From assembly GCA_020052095.1 (NCBI GenBank), contig JAGVPT010000165.1, positions 1 through 35,546 on the forward strand: DNA of 35,546 nucleotides, given 5' to 3'. Position 1 is the first letter of the stretch, and each line of letters opens with the position of its first letter. The DNA is from Bacteroidota bacterium. GTDB lineage: Bacteria; Bacteroidota; Ignavibacteria; UBA10030; UBA8401. Positions 1 through 7,904 of the stretch are shown here, in pieces. Under the pieces are notes generated by a model that was not told the DNA's origin, searched no databases, and was given only the letters and a program-made list of their open reading frames with translations. The position numbers were made by a program, and so were the translations under genes.

Positions 1-497
1 AACGGATCTACTTTTTTTAAAAGGAAATCTCCAAGACGACACTTTTGGGGATATATATATGTAAAGATGCCAGAAGTTTTCCCGATCACGCACAGCACCC
101 TTAATCGAAGTGGGGACGCTTTGATTGAAGTAAGTGCCGTGTTGAGAAATTGTGCAAGTCCGCGGCCTCTGGGGGAGAGTGGCTGTGGCTTGCACAGCTG
201 ATCGGGAAAGTTAGATGATTCAACATTAAAGCCGATTCCGCCTCATATTGGGTCGATCTAATTCTTCGATTTCTATCTGTCGCCGGTGGATACACAGAAC
301 ACTCAACCTCACCTTTGTTTCTTTGGATACAATTTAGTAGCATAAGAGGAACTTTAACGCATTGGAGTCGGACGGTAGATTTGGAGGTGACTGAAGTTTT
401 TAATGAGTTCAAAATCGTCCAGAATGTCTTTCGCGCCCACCCTGCAAAGTAATACAAAACACTTCTGAAAACGACAGAGAATTTTGAATGAGGCAAA
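1..497. other. Gene-free left end of the window
   Basis: No convincing gene is visible here. Short open frames on both strands lack family motifs, start signals and coding-like composition. A short run of alternating A and T lies at about 51-60. The last 15 bases carry a GAGG motif (about 487-490) placed correctly for the ATG at 498. The promoter of the TPR-CHAT gene should lie in this stretch, but I cannot point to a clear -35/-10 pair. Confidence 0.5.
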
Positions 498-3400
498 ATG
501 GGAAAAAATCTCACTAGATATTCTCTTTATACAGCCATCCACATCGCCTCTTTGTTTGTGGCGCCGAATAGCCACGCACAAAATGCAATCGGGGACACTG
601 TTCGGGCGGAAGAGTATGTTAAGAGAGCATGGGACGCATATCTTCAGGTCGAATATGACAGCTCGATCTTCTTTTATAGAAGAGCTGCAGATATCTTTGT
701 GAAGGCTGAACGATGGGAACGATATGTTCATTGTCTTAACATTATCGGAGACTGCTATTCAAGGGAACTCAGGTTGGATTCGATGGAAGTGATTTTGCAA
801 AGAGCGCGTAAGCTAGGGGAAGAGACCCTTGAACCCGATAACCTCGAATGCGCCCTAACGTACAGCCTTCTTGGCCTTTTATATGTGGGTCGAGACAAAC
901 TTGAAGTTGCGATTGAAAATATTTTGAAGGGGAAAAATATTCGCGAATCGAAGTTAGGCAAAGATCATCGCAAGGTTGCGGCGAGCCACTTTTTGCTTGG
1001 AGCTGCGTACTCTTACAAAGGCGAATACGACAAAGCGATTGAGACGTGCAGAGAGGCATTGCGAATATATGCACTCTTGGCTGACAATGACAACTTTGAT
1101 CTAGCAAACACTTTCATGCTAATTGGAACCGTGTTTGTTAGAAGAAGTGATAACGACATTGCCTTAAGCTACTTTTTGAAAGCGCAGTCGCTCATTAATG
1201 ATGGCAGCAGGAAATATGCACAACTCGTTGTTCATTGTGAGGATAACCTCGGCTGGGCGTACTTGGAGAAAGGAGACTATGCAAAATCAATTGAACATCT
1301 GACGAAAGCTATTGATCTACATTCTAAATCATTCGGAGAAAACGACGTCACAATGGCATCTTGCTACTCCAAACTCGGGGCTGTTTACGGGGCACTCGGC
1401 GACTATGACAGAGCGATAGAATTCTATCAGAAGTCGCTCACAATAGACAAGCAGCTTCTGGGTGAGAATCATTCATTCATTGCGGGAATTGGTAAGGAAT
1501 TGGCAATAGCCTTCGCGAATAAGGACGAAATTGATAATGCACTACGATCCTCATATCAATCACTATCAATTTATCGCAATGTATATGGAGAGAATCATCC
1601 AACACTTGGCTACAACTACGAAACGCTGGGCAATATCTACAAAAAGCGTGGTGATGATTCCCTTGCATTAGTCAATTATCAAAGGGCATTAGCCATTCGA
1701 TTGCAGCTAAGAGAATCGTATGACCGAATTGACGTTGCCAATCTCTACTCAGAGATTGGGTCAGTGTACAAAGAGATGAATCACAACGAACGCGCCATCG
1801 GGTACTTTAACAAGTCTTTGCAACTTTACAACAATTTGCCCGAGCCAAATCGATCACAGCGTGCCGCAACACTAAAGGGCCTCGGAGACGTATACACCAG
1901 ACAAAGAGAATTTGCCACAGGACTCCATTACTATCAACAAGCGATAATCACTCTCGTGCCGGAATTCTCAGACACATCCATTCAATCGAACCCAACGCCT
2001 CATGATGTCACGCACGGTAAAGTCCTCGTAAAAGTGCTCGGGGCAAAAGCCGCTGCGTTTGAGCTATGCTACTCGCCTAGATCTCGAGATTTATCAAACC
2101 TCCAAGCATCATTGTCGTCTTATGAATGTGCTGATAGGGTTGTCTGCCTCTTGCGGCGGAGACTTACTGCAGAAGGATCAAAGCTGTTCCTCGAAGAGGA
2201 GAGCCATTCATTATACCAAAACGCGATCAGGGTCAGCATGAAGCTCTTCAACGCAACTCAAAAGACGCGATATAAGGAAGCAGCCTTCCATTTCTCCGAG
2301 AACAGCAGGGCAAATATATTACTGGACGGTCTTGTTGATGCGGATGCAAAACAGTTCGGAGGAATAGCCGATTCGATCATTGAAAAGGAAAGATCATTGA
2401 GAATTGATCTCACTTATTACGAAACAAAATTACAGAAAGAAATCGACAAGAAGGAGAAGAGTGACACATCGAAGATCATCGAGCTACAGAACAGATGTTT
2501 TGCGCTCAAAAATAACATACAAGAATTGTTGACATTGCTTGATAAAACGTACCCACGATACTTTGAAATGAAATACAAGAACGATTCGCCGACGATCGGC
2601 GAACTCCAAAATGCGATTGATGACAAGACTTGCATCCTTGAATACTCCTTGGGTGAACATACTATATATGTATTTGTGATCACCAACACTGCGTTTGGCG
2701 CCGTGGCGATCCCCAAATCGATCGGCCTCGATCAGATCGCCACGACGTTTCACAAATCTATCATAAAAATAGAAAGGGAAGAATACGTAAGAAGCAGCGC
2801 GGCCCTGTATGATGCTCTTCTCCGGCCATTGGAAAAAAGAATGTCCGGAAAAAGTCGGTTTATCATAGTTCCAGATGGTCTTCTCCACTATCTCCCCTTC
2901 GAAGCGCTGATTTCTGATCTCCCTTCACAAAAGAACGTAGCAATCGATTTCTCTGCGCTTAATTATGTCGTCCGGTCTCACGAAGTTACGTATGCTTACT
3001 CTGCTGGTTTTTACCTGAATCGTTTACGCCAAAAAAGCGGTGCACCAAAAAGAGAAAAGAGTTTTGCCGGATTTGCTCCCGTGTTTCGCGAATCCGATGG
3101 TAACGGGGTGTTCCTCGCAAAAAACGCTTCGAGGCTCGAAAGTGATTCATCGGAGTTTCGTTCGATTTCGCTTGATGGGAAAACATTCAACGAGTTGAAA
3201 TTTTCAGGCGAGGAGGTCTCTGCAATTGCGGAGCAATTCCAAAAGCAAGGAAAGCCGTGCGCCAGTTTCTTACACGGCAATGCTACTGAAGAAAATTTCA
3301 AGACACGCGTAAGCAAATACTCGTATGTCCACATCGCTACACATGGCTATATTAATGAGGGACATCCCAAACTTTCGATGCTTCTTTTTTCACAACCAAG

Positions 3401-3758
3401 TGACTCGACGACGAAGGAAGACGGGGTGCTTTACGGTGGCGAAACATACAACCTAGATCTTGACGTCGACTTACTGGTGTTAAGCAGCTGCGAAAGTGGA
3501 ATCGGGAAGCTTATGAAGGGAGAAGGAATAATGGCAATGACGCGGGGATTCTTCTACTCAGGCGCAACAAATATAATTTTCTCTTTGTGGAAGGTGTACG
3601 ATAGGCAAACGAGCGATCTCATGCGCGAGTTCTATCACAATGTCCTTGCCGGTAAGACGCTGTCTTCTTCGCTCCGCCAAGCAAAGCTAAAGATGATCGC
3701 GGACCAAAGAACTGCATTCCCGTCGAAATGGAGCGGATTTATTCTTGTAGGCTATTAG
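498..3758 (+). CDS. Exported TPR-CHAT protein (predicted caspase-like peptidase)
   Basis: A 1086-residue protein. The first ~28 residues look like a signal peptide: basic start, hydrophobic stretch YTAIHIASLFVA, then a possible SHA-Q cleavage site. Residues ~30-520 are a series of kinesin-light-chain-type TPR repeats, recognisable from recurring LG-x2-Y and G-[DE]-Y-x2-A units. A charged helical linker (~600-700) follows, then a C-terminal CHAT domain from ~780. The CHAT catalytic pair is present: His949 in ATHG and Cys998 in SSCESG. CHAT domains belong to the caspase/separase-like clan and often cleave partner proteins recognised through TPRs. Start: ATG with GAGG upstream. The gene runs tail to tail with the anti-sigma-like gene, with 9 bp between their stops, which suggests a shared module. 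Substrate unknown; the family call is firm, the function is inference. Confidence 0.9.
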   Translation: MGKNLTRYSLYTAIHIASLFVAPNSHAQNAIGDTVRAEEYVKRAWDAYLQVEYDSSIFFYRRAADIFVKAERWERYVHCLNIIGDCYSRELRLDSMEVILQRARKLGEETLEPDNLECALTYSLLGLLYVGRDKLEVAIENILKGKNIRESKLGKDHRKVAASHFLLGAAYSYKGEYDKAIETCREALRIYALLADNDNFDLANTFMLIGTVFVRRSDNDIALSYFLKAQSLINDGSRKYAQLVVHCEDNLGWAYLEKGDYAKSIEHLTKAIDLHSKSFGENDVTMASCYSKLGAVYGALGDYDRAIEFYQKSLTIDKQLLGENHSFIAGIGKELAIAFANKDEIDNALRSSYQSLSIYRNVYGENHPTLGYNYETLGNIYKKRGDDSLALVNYQRALAIRLQLRESYDRIDVANLYSEIGSVYKEMNHNERAIGYFNKSLQLYNNLPEPNRSQRAATLKGLGDVYTRQREFATGLHYYQQAIITLVPEFSDTSIQSNPTPHDVTHGKVLVKVLGAKAAAFELCYSPRSRDLSNLQASLSSYECADRVVCLLRRRLTAEGSKLFLEEESHSLYQNAIRVSMKLFNATQKTRYKEAAFHFSENSRANILLDGLVDADAKQFGGIADSIIEKERSLRIDLTYYETKLQKEIDKKEKSDTSKIIELQNRCFALKNNIQELLTLLDKTYPRYFEMKYKNDSPTIGELQNAIDDKTCILEYSLGEHTIYVFVITNTAFGAVAIPKSIGLDQIATTFHKSIIKIEREEYVRSSAALYDALLRPLEKRMSGKSRFIIVPDGLLHYLPFEALISDLPSQKNVAIDFSALNYVVRSHEVTYAYSAGFYLNRLRQKSGAPKREKSFAGFAPVFRESDGNGVFLAKNASRLESDSSEFRSISLDGKTFNELKFSGEEVSAIAEQFQKQGKPCASFLHGNATEENFKTRVSKYSYVHIATHGYINEGHPKLSMLLFSQPSDSTTKEDGVLYGGETYNLDLDVDLLVLSSCESGIGKLMKGEGIMAMTRGFFYSGATNIIFSLWKVYDRQTSDLMREFYHNVLAGKTLSSSLRQAKLKMIADQRTAFPSKWSGFILVGY

Positions 3759-3767
3759 GCAACCTCA

Positions 3768-4520
3768 TTACTTCACAAAAAACTTACCTAAGTGTAACAG
3801 CTCATCATTGTCCTCTAATTTCCAGTAATATAACCCTGGTGGAATCTTTTGCGAGAAAACATACCGAGACCCGCGGACGGAGATAGTCTGCAAAGTCTTC
3901 TCATTGTTTGAGAGGATCTTCAGAGTTAACCGATCATCCGCGTCAGCTTTCCATTGAAACAATATCCTCTCCTTAAAATTTTCTCCATTCAATGGTGATA
4001 CGACTTGAATTGAGAGAGAGCGCGAATGAGCGTTTACGAGGTTTTCCAAATTAGGAGAAACCGTAAAATTCTCGGCGAAAAATTCCTGCTCGCTGACCGC
4101 CAGACTATCACTCGGCACGAAGTTTTGGTTACCCCTCTGGACGTATTCCGGTGTAACGATAGAGCCTCTCATTAGAGTATGTTCTTCCAAAAGCATCCGA
4201 AAATAATAAGAAACAAGGCCTATGCTTATTCCGATGACGAGCACCGCTGCAACCCGGAACGCAATTGAGAATTCCTTTTCAACCTCGGCGGTTTTTTCAT
4301 CCAAGAATGGATGGGGTTCCGTGCCGCCAATTTCTGGGCCCTGAAGGAGAGAAAATATCTCGACAATCTCCATTTTGCACTCCCTGCAATCGGCTACATG
4401 GCTGAGGATGACGCTCGGGAGATGATAGACTTTGTTAAATCTGAGAGCATCGACATACAACGCGATTGCTTCGTCGCTTAAATGAGCCTTGTCGGTAAAG
4501 AATTTGTTAATCCGTGGCAT
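3768..4520 (-). CDS. Membrane anti-sigma-like protein with zinc-finger motif
   Basis: About 250 residues from the chosen start. The N-terminal cytoplasmic part has an H-x3-C-x2-C motif (HVADCREC), the mark of zf-HC2/ZAS-type anti-sigma domains. A single membrane helix follows (VAAVLVIGISIGLVSYYF). The outer C-terminal part ends in a ~75-residue beta-rich module beginning SPLNGE, with W and Y core residues, resembling an Ig/FN3-like sandwich. I chose the ATG at 4520 because AAGGA lies 6 bases upstream; an upstream ATG at 4559 has no ribosome site and lies 11 bases from the IS. The sigma gene on the same strand would have been directly upstream before the IS inserted. Likely role: holding that sigma factor at the membrane and releasing it on an envelope signal (inference). 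Confidence 0.75.
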   Translation of the reverse strand: MPRINKFFTDKAHLSDEAIALYVDALRFNKVYHLPSVILSHVADCRECKMEIVEIFSLLQGPEIGGTEPHPFLDEKTAEVEKEFSIAFRVAAVLVIGISIGLVSYYFRMLLEEHTLMRGSIVTPEYVQRGNQNFVPSDSLAVSEQEFFAENFTVSPNLENLVNAHSRSLSIQVVSPLNGENFKERILFQWKADADDRLTLKILSNNEKTLQTISVRGSRYVFSQKIPPGLYYWKLEDNDELLHLGKFFVK

Positions 4521-4561
4521 CATAAATCCTTGACATAGTGAAGACCTTTTTTTCGGCATAC

Positions 4562-4570
4562 ATGTACATA
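4562..4570. repeat. Left copy of the 9-bp target-site duplication
   Basis: ATGTACATA directly abuts the left end of the IS element and is repeated exactly at 5912-5920 after the right end. The first eight bases are themselves palindromic. Confidence 0.9.
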
Positions 4571-5911
4571 CAGTAGTGTCCGGTTAAGGACGAGTGATAT
4601 TCTTATAAGTTCTTTGAAATAAACAAGTTGGTGGATATTTTATTTTTTTCGATTTGAATTCCGCTGCGAAAAAAATGGAACTATATTTTTCAATTTCACC
4701 ATTTTTTAGGAGCAGTGGCATGAATATTGGCAGAACAATATTTTCTCAATTGACCGAGTACATTGATGAATATATTTTCAAAACAATAGTCGAAAAAAAT
4801 AAAGGGAATGAGCGCGTCCGTCACTTTACCTGTTGGGAACATTATCTCTGCATGCTGTTCGCCCAACTGACGAATAGAGAGAGTTTGCGAGATGTTGAAA
4901 CATGTCTGCGTGCAGCCGGAAAAAAACTGTATCACGCAGGTATCCGTTCACGCATCTCAGGTTCAACACTTGCCGACGCAAACGAACATCGTCCGTGGCA
5001 GATGTATCATGATTTTGCCCAGCATTTGATTCGAGAAGCACGGGTGCTGTACCGTAATGAAAAGATATTCTCAGACATAAGTACCGCAGTCTACGCATGT
5101 GATTCAACAACTATTGATCTGTGTTTGAGTCTTTTTCCATGGGCGCGCGCTACGGTCTACCAAAAAGCAAATGCCGCTATCAAGGTTCATACACAGTATG
5201 ATGTACAACAGAAAATACCCACTTAGATTAGGGTTTCTGCGGCAAATGTCCATGATGTCAACTTTATGGATGCGCTGGTATATGAACCAGGCGCGTTTTA
5301 CATCTTTGATCGAGGATATGTCGATTTCTCTCGTTTGCACCAGATCGAAAATGAAAAAGCATTTTTTGTTATTCGTGCAAAAAGATCGTTACGCTTTATC
5401 AGAGAAGCTTCATTATCCGTAGATAAGACAACCGGCGTAAGAGTTGATCAACGTATTAAGTTACAAGTGTTCTATTCTCTAAAAGAATATCCCGATCAAT
5501 TAAGAAGAATAAAATATTACGATGCTGTCCATAACCAAACGTATGTCTACCTGACGAATAATTTCCAACTCAACTCATTCACAATCGCCGAACTCTATCG
5601 CGCTCGTTGGGAAGTAGAAACTTTTTTCAAATGGATTAAGCAACATCTTCGCATGAAATCATTTTTTGGAACTAGTCCGAATGCTGTGAAAACTCAAGTA
5701 TGGATTGCAATCTCCGCTTACGTAATGATTGCAATTATTCGCAAACGACTGAACATCAACTTGTCGCTCTACACAATTCTCCAAATTTTAAGTGTTTCGC
5801 TTTTTGAGAAAGTCCATATTTATCAACTACTTACGGATAATCAAACGCAATATTTAATGCAACACTCTGATAACCTATTGAATTTATTTGACTTATAACC
5901 GGACACTACTG
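4571..5911 (+). mobile_element. IS4-family insertion sequence (DUF4372-type), 1341 bp
   Basis: The element is bounded by perfect 16-bp inverted ends (CAGTAGTGTCCGGTTA at 4571-4586 and its complement at 5896-5911) and by identical 9-bp direct repeats outside. It carries one transposase gene filling most of its length. The intact ends and exact duplication point to a fairly recent insertion. It lies between the sigma stop (5927) and the anti-sigma start (4520), in what would have been a gap of about 56 bp, and its gene reads against the host genes. No passenger gene is present. Confidence 0.93.
4720..5898 (+). pseudogene. IS4-family transposase interrupted by one in-frame stop
   Basis: The reading frame is continuous from the ATG at 4720 (AGGAG 7 bases upstream) to the TAA at 5896-5898, except for one TAG at 5224-5226. 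It would encode ~391 residues. The N-terminal part matches the DUF4372 region of IS4-type transposases. The DDE residues are visible: Asp in ACDSTTID, Asp in FDRGY and Glu in the IS4 signature Y-x2-R-x3-E-x6-K (YRARWEVETFFKWIK). The stop falls right after QQKIPT, where relatives have a hydrophobic residue, and the frame resumes with IRVSAANVHDVN. A single nonsense substitution (or sequencing error) is the simplest reading, because there is no frameshift. As written, the element could not make a full transposase unless the stop is read through. Confidence 0.9.
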
Positions 5912-5920
5912 ATGTACATA
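5912..5920. repeat. Right copy of the 9-bp target-site duplication
   Basis: Identical to 4562-4570 (ATGTACATA). It lies 6 bp before the sigma gene's stop codon complement, so the insertion left the sigma coding region intact. Confidence 0.9.
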
Positions 5921-5926
5921 TATATA

Positions 5927-6682
5927 TCATCTTTCGAGCAGAAATGGAGAGAAGAAATCATCAACCAGAATTTTTAATGTCTCAACACTGTGATTTGTCC
6001 TTTTTGGCCTTCCGTTGAGAAGGTCTATGATTTCGCGGATTTTCGAATCAGTCCATTTGCGCATTGCGTCCACCGAGTTCGATCTCTTCTCGTTCCTATT
6101 CATAATCGGAGTTACTATCTTGTAGATATCGATATCGCTCAGTTGATCATAGTTGAGCCCAAAATGTCTCGTCAGAGAGGCTTGATCTTCGCCGCTGCAC
6201 TCGGGGTACCAGAGACGAATATCTTCGGGAGTCATCGGAATTCTGAAATACAGTTTCAAACAAAGCAGAAGTTTGGGGCGTTGTGCGTCGTAGAGACTTA
6301 CAACTGTCCTAAATCTACGCACTTCATGATCAAGGACAGATCTTTTTTCATGACTGTTTTCAACGAAATAACCGCTGAGATCTTCTTGTAGAAAGTCAAT
6401 TTCTTTCTGGCCTTTGTGATGCTCCTTTAGGCAAATATTGCGCACGATGACTGAAAAATACGTTTTGAACAACGATTTTCCGTTATACTGTCTTTGCATC
6501 GCGGGTATCTTGGCCAAAAGCGACACATTGATTTCTTGGATGATATCGTCGAATTCAGGTGCCCTGAACATCCCCGCCTCGATATACTTTTTTACAATAA
6601 TTCTGACGGTCTCTTGATATTTCAAGAGAAGCGCATGAGGATCAGACCGAAGCAATTCGACATCTCTATCATTATCCGTCAT
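5927..6682 (-). CDS. Atypical sigma-70-family factor
   Basis: About 251 residues from the ATG at 6682, which has GGAG 6 bases upstream; in-frame ATGs at 6694 and 6709 are alternatives with weaker sites. Roughly residues 10-110 resemble sigma region 2: acidic DDIIQEI as in region 2.2, then an aromatic-rich segment (YFSVIVRNICLKEHH) like the -10 melting region. The rest is unusual: instead of the common ECF region 4 helix-turn-helix close behind region 2, there is a ~120-residue segment with an acidic stretch and a basic C-terminal part (RPKRTNHSVETLK). Promoter choice may therefore differ from standard ECF factors. It lies upstream of the anti-sigma-like gene on the same strand, separated now by an IS. 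Sigma assignment is likely; the subgroup is unknown to me. Confidence 0.72.
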   Translation of the reverse strand: MTDNDRDVELLRSDPHALLLKYQETVRIIVKKYIEAGMFRAPEFDDIIQEINVSLLAKIPAMQRQYNGKSLFKTYFSVIVRNICLKEHHKGQKEIDFLQEDLSGYFVENSHEKRSVLDHEVRRFRTVVSLYDAQRPKLLLCLKLYFRIPMTPEDIRLWYPECSGEDQASLTRHFGLNYDQLSDIDIYKIVTPIMNRNEKRSNSVDAMRKWTDSKIREIIDLLNGRPKRTNHSVETLKILVDDFFSPFLLER

Positions 6683-6913
6683 CCTTCTCTCCATTAAAAT
6701 CAAACCCATCCATGAAGGGACTCGAAATAGCTGTTTTCCAGTTCTACGCTTCCGGGTCGGCCCACCGTGACCATTTCAGTGGCTGGCTTTCTCGAGAATA
6801 TCTAGGTCCGAAAGACCTATTTCTCCATTTGCAAGTGTGCCGCAATTAATACGATCAGGCAAGGAAAATCAATTATGCCCCCCGGGGGGAGAGATATTAG
6901 TCGTATGCACTCG

Positions 6914-6987
6914 TGGGCCCTGCAGGACTTGAACCTGCGACCCGCTGATTATGAGTCAGCTGCTCTAACCAACTGAGCTAAGGGCCC
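6914..6987 (-). tRNA. tRNA with CAU anticodon, probably tRNA-Ile2 (else Met)
   Basis: Read on the minus strand, it folds into a full cloverleaf: acceptor GGGCCCT/AGGGCCC, D stem GCTC/GAGC, anticodon stem GCTGA/TCAGC with loop CTCATAA, T stem GCAGG/CCTGC with loop TTCAAGT, and discriminator A. CCA is not encoded. The anticodon CAU allows initiator Met, elongator Met or lysidine-modified Ile2. C4-G69 and C5-G68 in the acceptor stem and the overall resemblance to known Ile2 tRNAs favour Ile2; the acceptor stem has a G1-C72 pair, which argues against initiator. Confidence 0.93.
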
Positions 6988-7236
6988 GTGTCAGTTCCAA
7001 ACAACAGACGAAATCTACCACAAAATCGGTGGAATATCAAGGTGATCCGGGCAAGAGCGCGTTCGATCGGCAATCGTTCGGAAAAATAAACTTGACTTAG
7101 AGGCAATGTTTGAGTAATTTTATATAGTGAATATGCATAGTTGTGGCTCTTCTCAGCTATTAGCCCGCCAATTTCCATCGTGGTGACATTATTTCTCTTG
7201 ATATAAATGCTTTCGAAGGTGAAGGGAGTTGTACGC

Positions 7237-7605
7237 ATGAGTAAGACAAAATATGTACTGTACTATTGCGTTTCGTGTAACAAGGAAACAAAGATGGGTG
7301 TGGTCGGGACTATGGAAGGATCGGAAAACAAAGTCTGGTACCGTTGCACCAGGTGCCATCACAGCACAATGATTGACATTTCTAAACGCCCTTCGGATAG
7401 CGTCATAAAATTTATCAAAGAAGATTGCACAAGCTATTCGCCCGAGCGAAGCTATACCGTCGGCGAATTAATCTACCATAACACTTGGGACGATATGGGG
7501 AAAGTGACCGCGAAAGAGAAAACGTCCAGCGGCGGCCGCGCGATTCTTGTCTCGTTCGAAAAGCTCGGCTCACGCCGATTGATCGAAAATCTTGCCGCAG
7601 AATAA
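7237..7605 (+). CDS. Small zinc-ribbon protein of unknown function
   Basis: About 122 residues from the ATG at 7237 (GGGAG ~11 bases upstream); an in-frame upstream start would add 10 residues without a better site. Two C-x2-C pairs (CVSC and CTRC) about 30 residues apart form a four-cysteine zinc ribbon. The C-terminal half (GELIYHNTWDDMGKV onward) looks like a small beta-barrel similar in style to the RNA-polymerase- or nucleic-acid-binding domains of CarD-like proteins; that comparison is weak. It lies 45 bp upstream of rpsU on the same strand, so co-transcription with a translation gene is plausible. I do not recognise a named family. Confidence 0.7.
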   Translation: MSKTKYVLYYCVSCNKETKMGVVGTMEGSENKVWYRCTRCHHSTMIDISKRPSDSVIKFIKEDCTSYSPERSYTVGELIYHNTWDDMGKVTAKEKTSSGGRAILVSFEKLGSRRLIENLAAE

Positions 7606-7634
7606 TTGACCGTTGTCCAACAAAAATTAAAATT

Positions 7635-7643
7635 GAGGAGGTG
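7635..7643 (+). promoter_or_regulatory. Strong ribosome binding site that fixes the TTG start of rpsU
   Basis: GAGGAGGTG is a near-perfect anti-16S complement. It leaves 7 bases to the TTG at 7651, while the TTG at 7645 would be too close. This decides the S21 start. Confidence 0.8.
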
Positions 7644-7650
7644 ATTGTAT

Positions 7651-7848
7651 TTGGTCGGCATTGTCCTTAACGAGAATGAACCAATTGATCGCGCCCTAAA
7701 ACGTTTCAAAAAGAAATACGAGCGGTCCGGCGTTTTAAAGGAATTCAAAAAGCGCACGTTCTTCACGAAACCTTCTGTGAAGAAACGAATGAAAAAAGTG
7801 AAAGCGATCCGCCGCTCTCAGCGGGCGGACGCTGAAGAGAAGATGTAA
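7651..7848 (+). CDS. rpsU: 30S ribosomal protein S21 (TTG start)
   Basis: A 65-residue basic protein. The N-terminal core VGIVLNENEPIDRALKRF and the following KKKYERSGVLKEFKKR are characteristic of bS21, with a Lys/Arg-rich tail. S21 binds the 30S platform near the anti-Shine-Dalgarno helix of 16S rRNA and assists initiation. TTG is used as start, supported by the strong upstream ribosome site and because family members begin M-V-G. A hairpin terminator follows 5 bases after the stop. Length is normal for the family. Confidence 0.95.
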   Translation: MVGIVLNENEPIDRALKRFKKKYERSGVLKEFKKRTFFTKPSVKKRMKKVKAIRRSQRADAEEKM

Positions 7849-7852
7849 AACG

Positions 7853-7890
7853 AAACCCATCCCGAGACGATCGAGATGGGTTTTCACTTT
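7853..7890. terminator. Hairpin terminator between rpsU and the convergent dipeptidase gene
   Basis: A 9-bp perfect stem, AAACCCATC (7853-7861) with GATGGGTTT (7875-7883), loop of 13, followed by T-rich sequence on the plus strand and A-rich sequence before the stem. It could serve both convergent transcripts. Confidence 0.75.
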
Positions 7891-7904
7891 CTAGTCCCCC
7901 CCGC

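Noticed and set aside
101-514. Minus-strand open frame of 137 codons at the left end
   Set aside because: No family motif, no ribosome site, overlaps the signal and start of the TPR-CHAT gene, and its composition is unlike a real protein.
498-3758. TPR-CHAT as part of a type III-E CRISPR (Craspase) system
   Set aside because: No Cas7-11-like effector, no Cas1 and no repeats are present, and the protein seems to be exported.
6878-6889. CCCCCCGGGGGG palindrome before the tRNA
   Set aside because: A 12-bp self-complementary run without loop, T-run or adjacent gene end; there is too little to assign a role.
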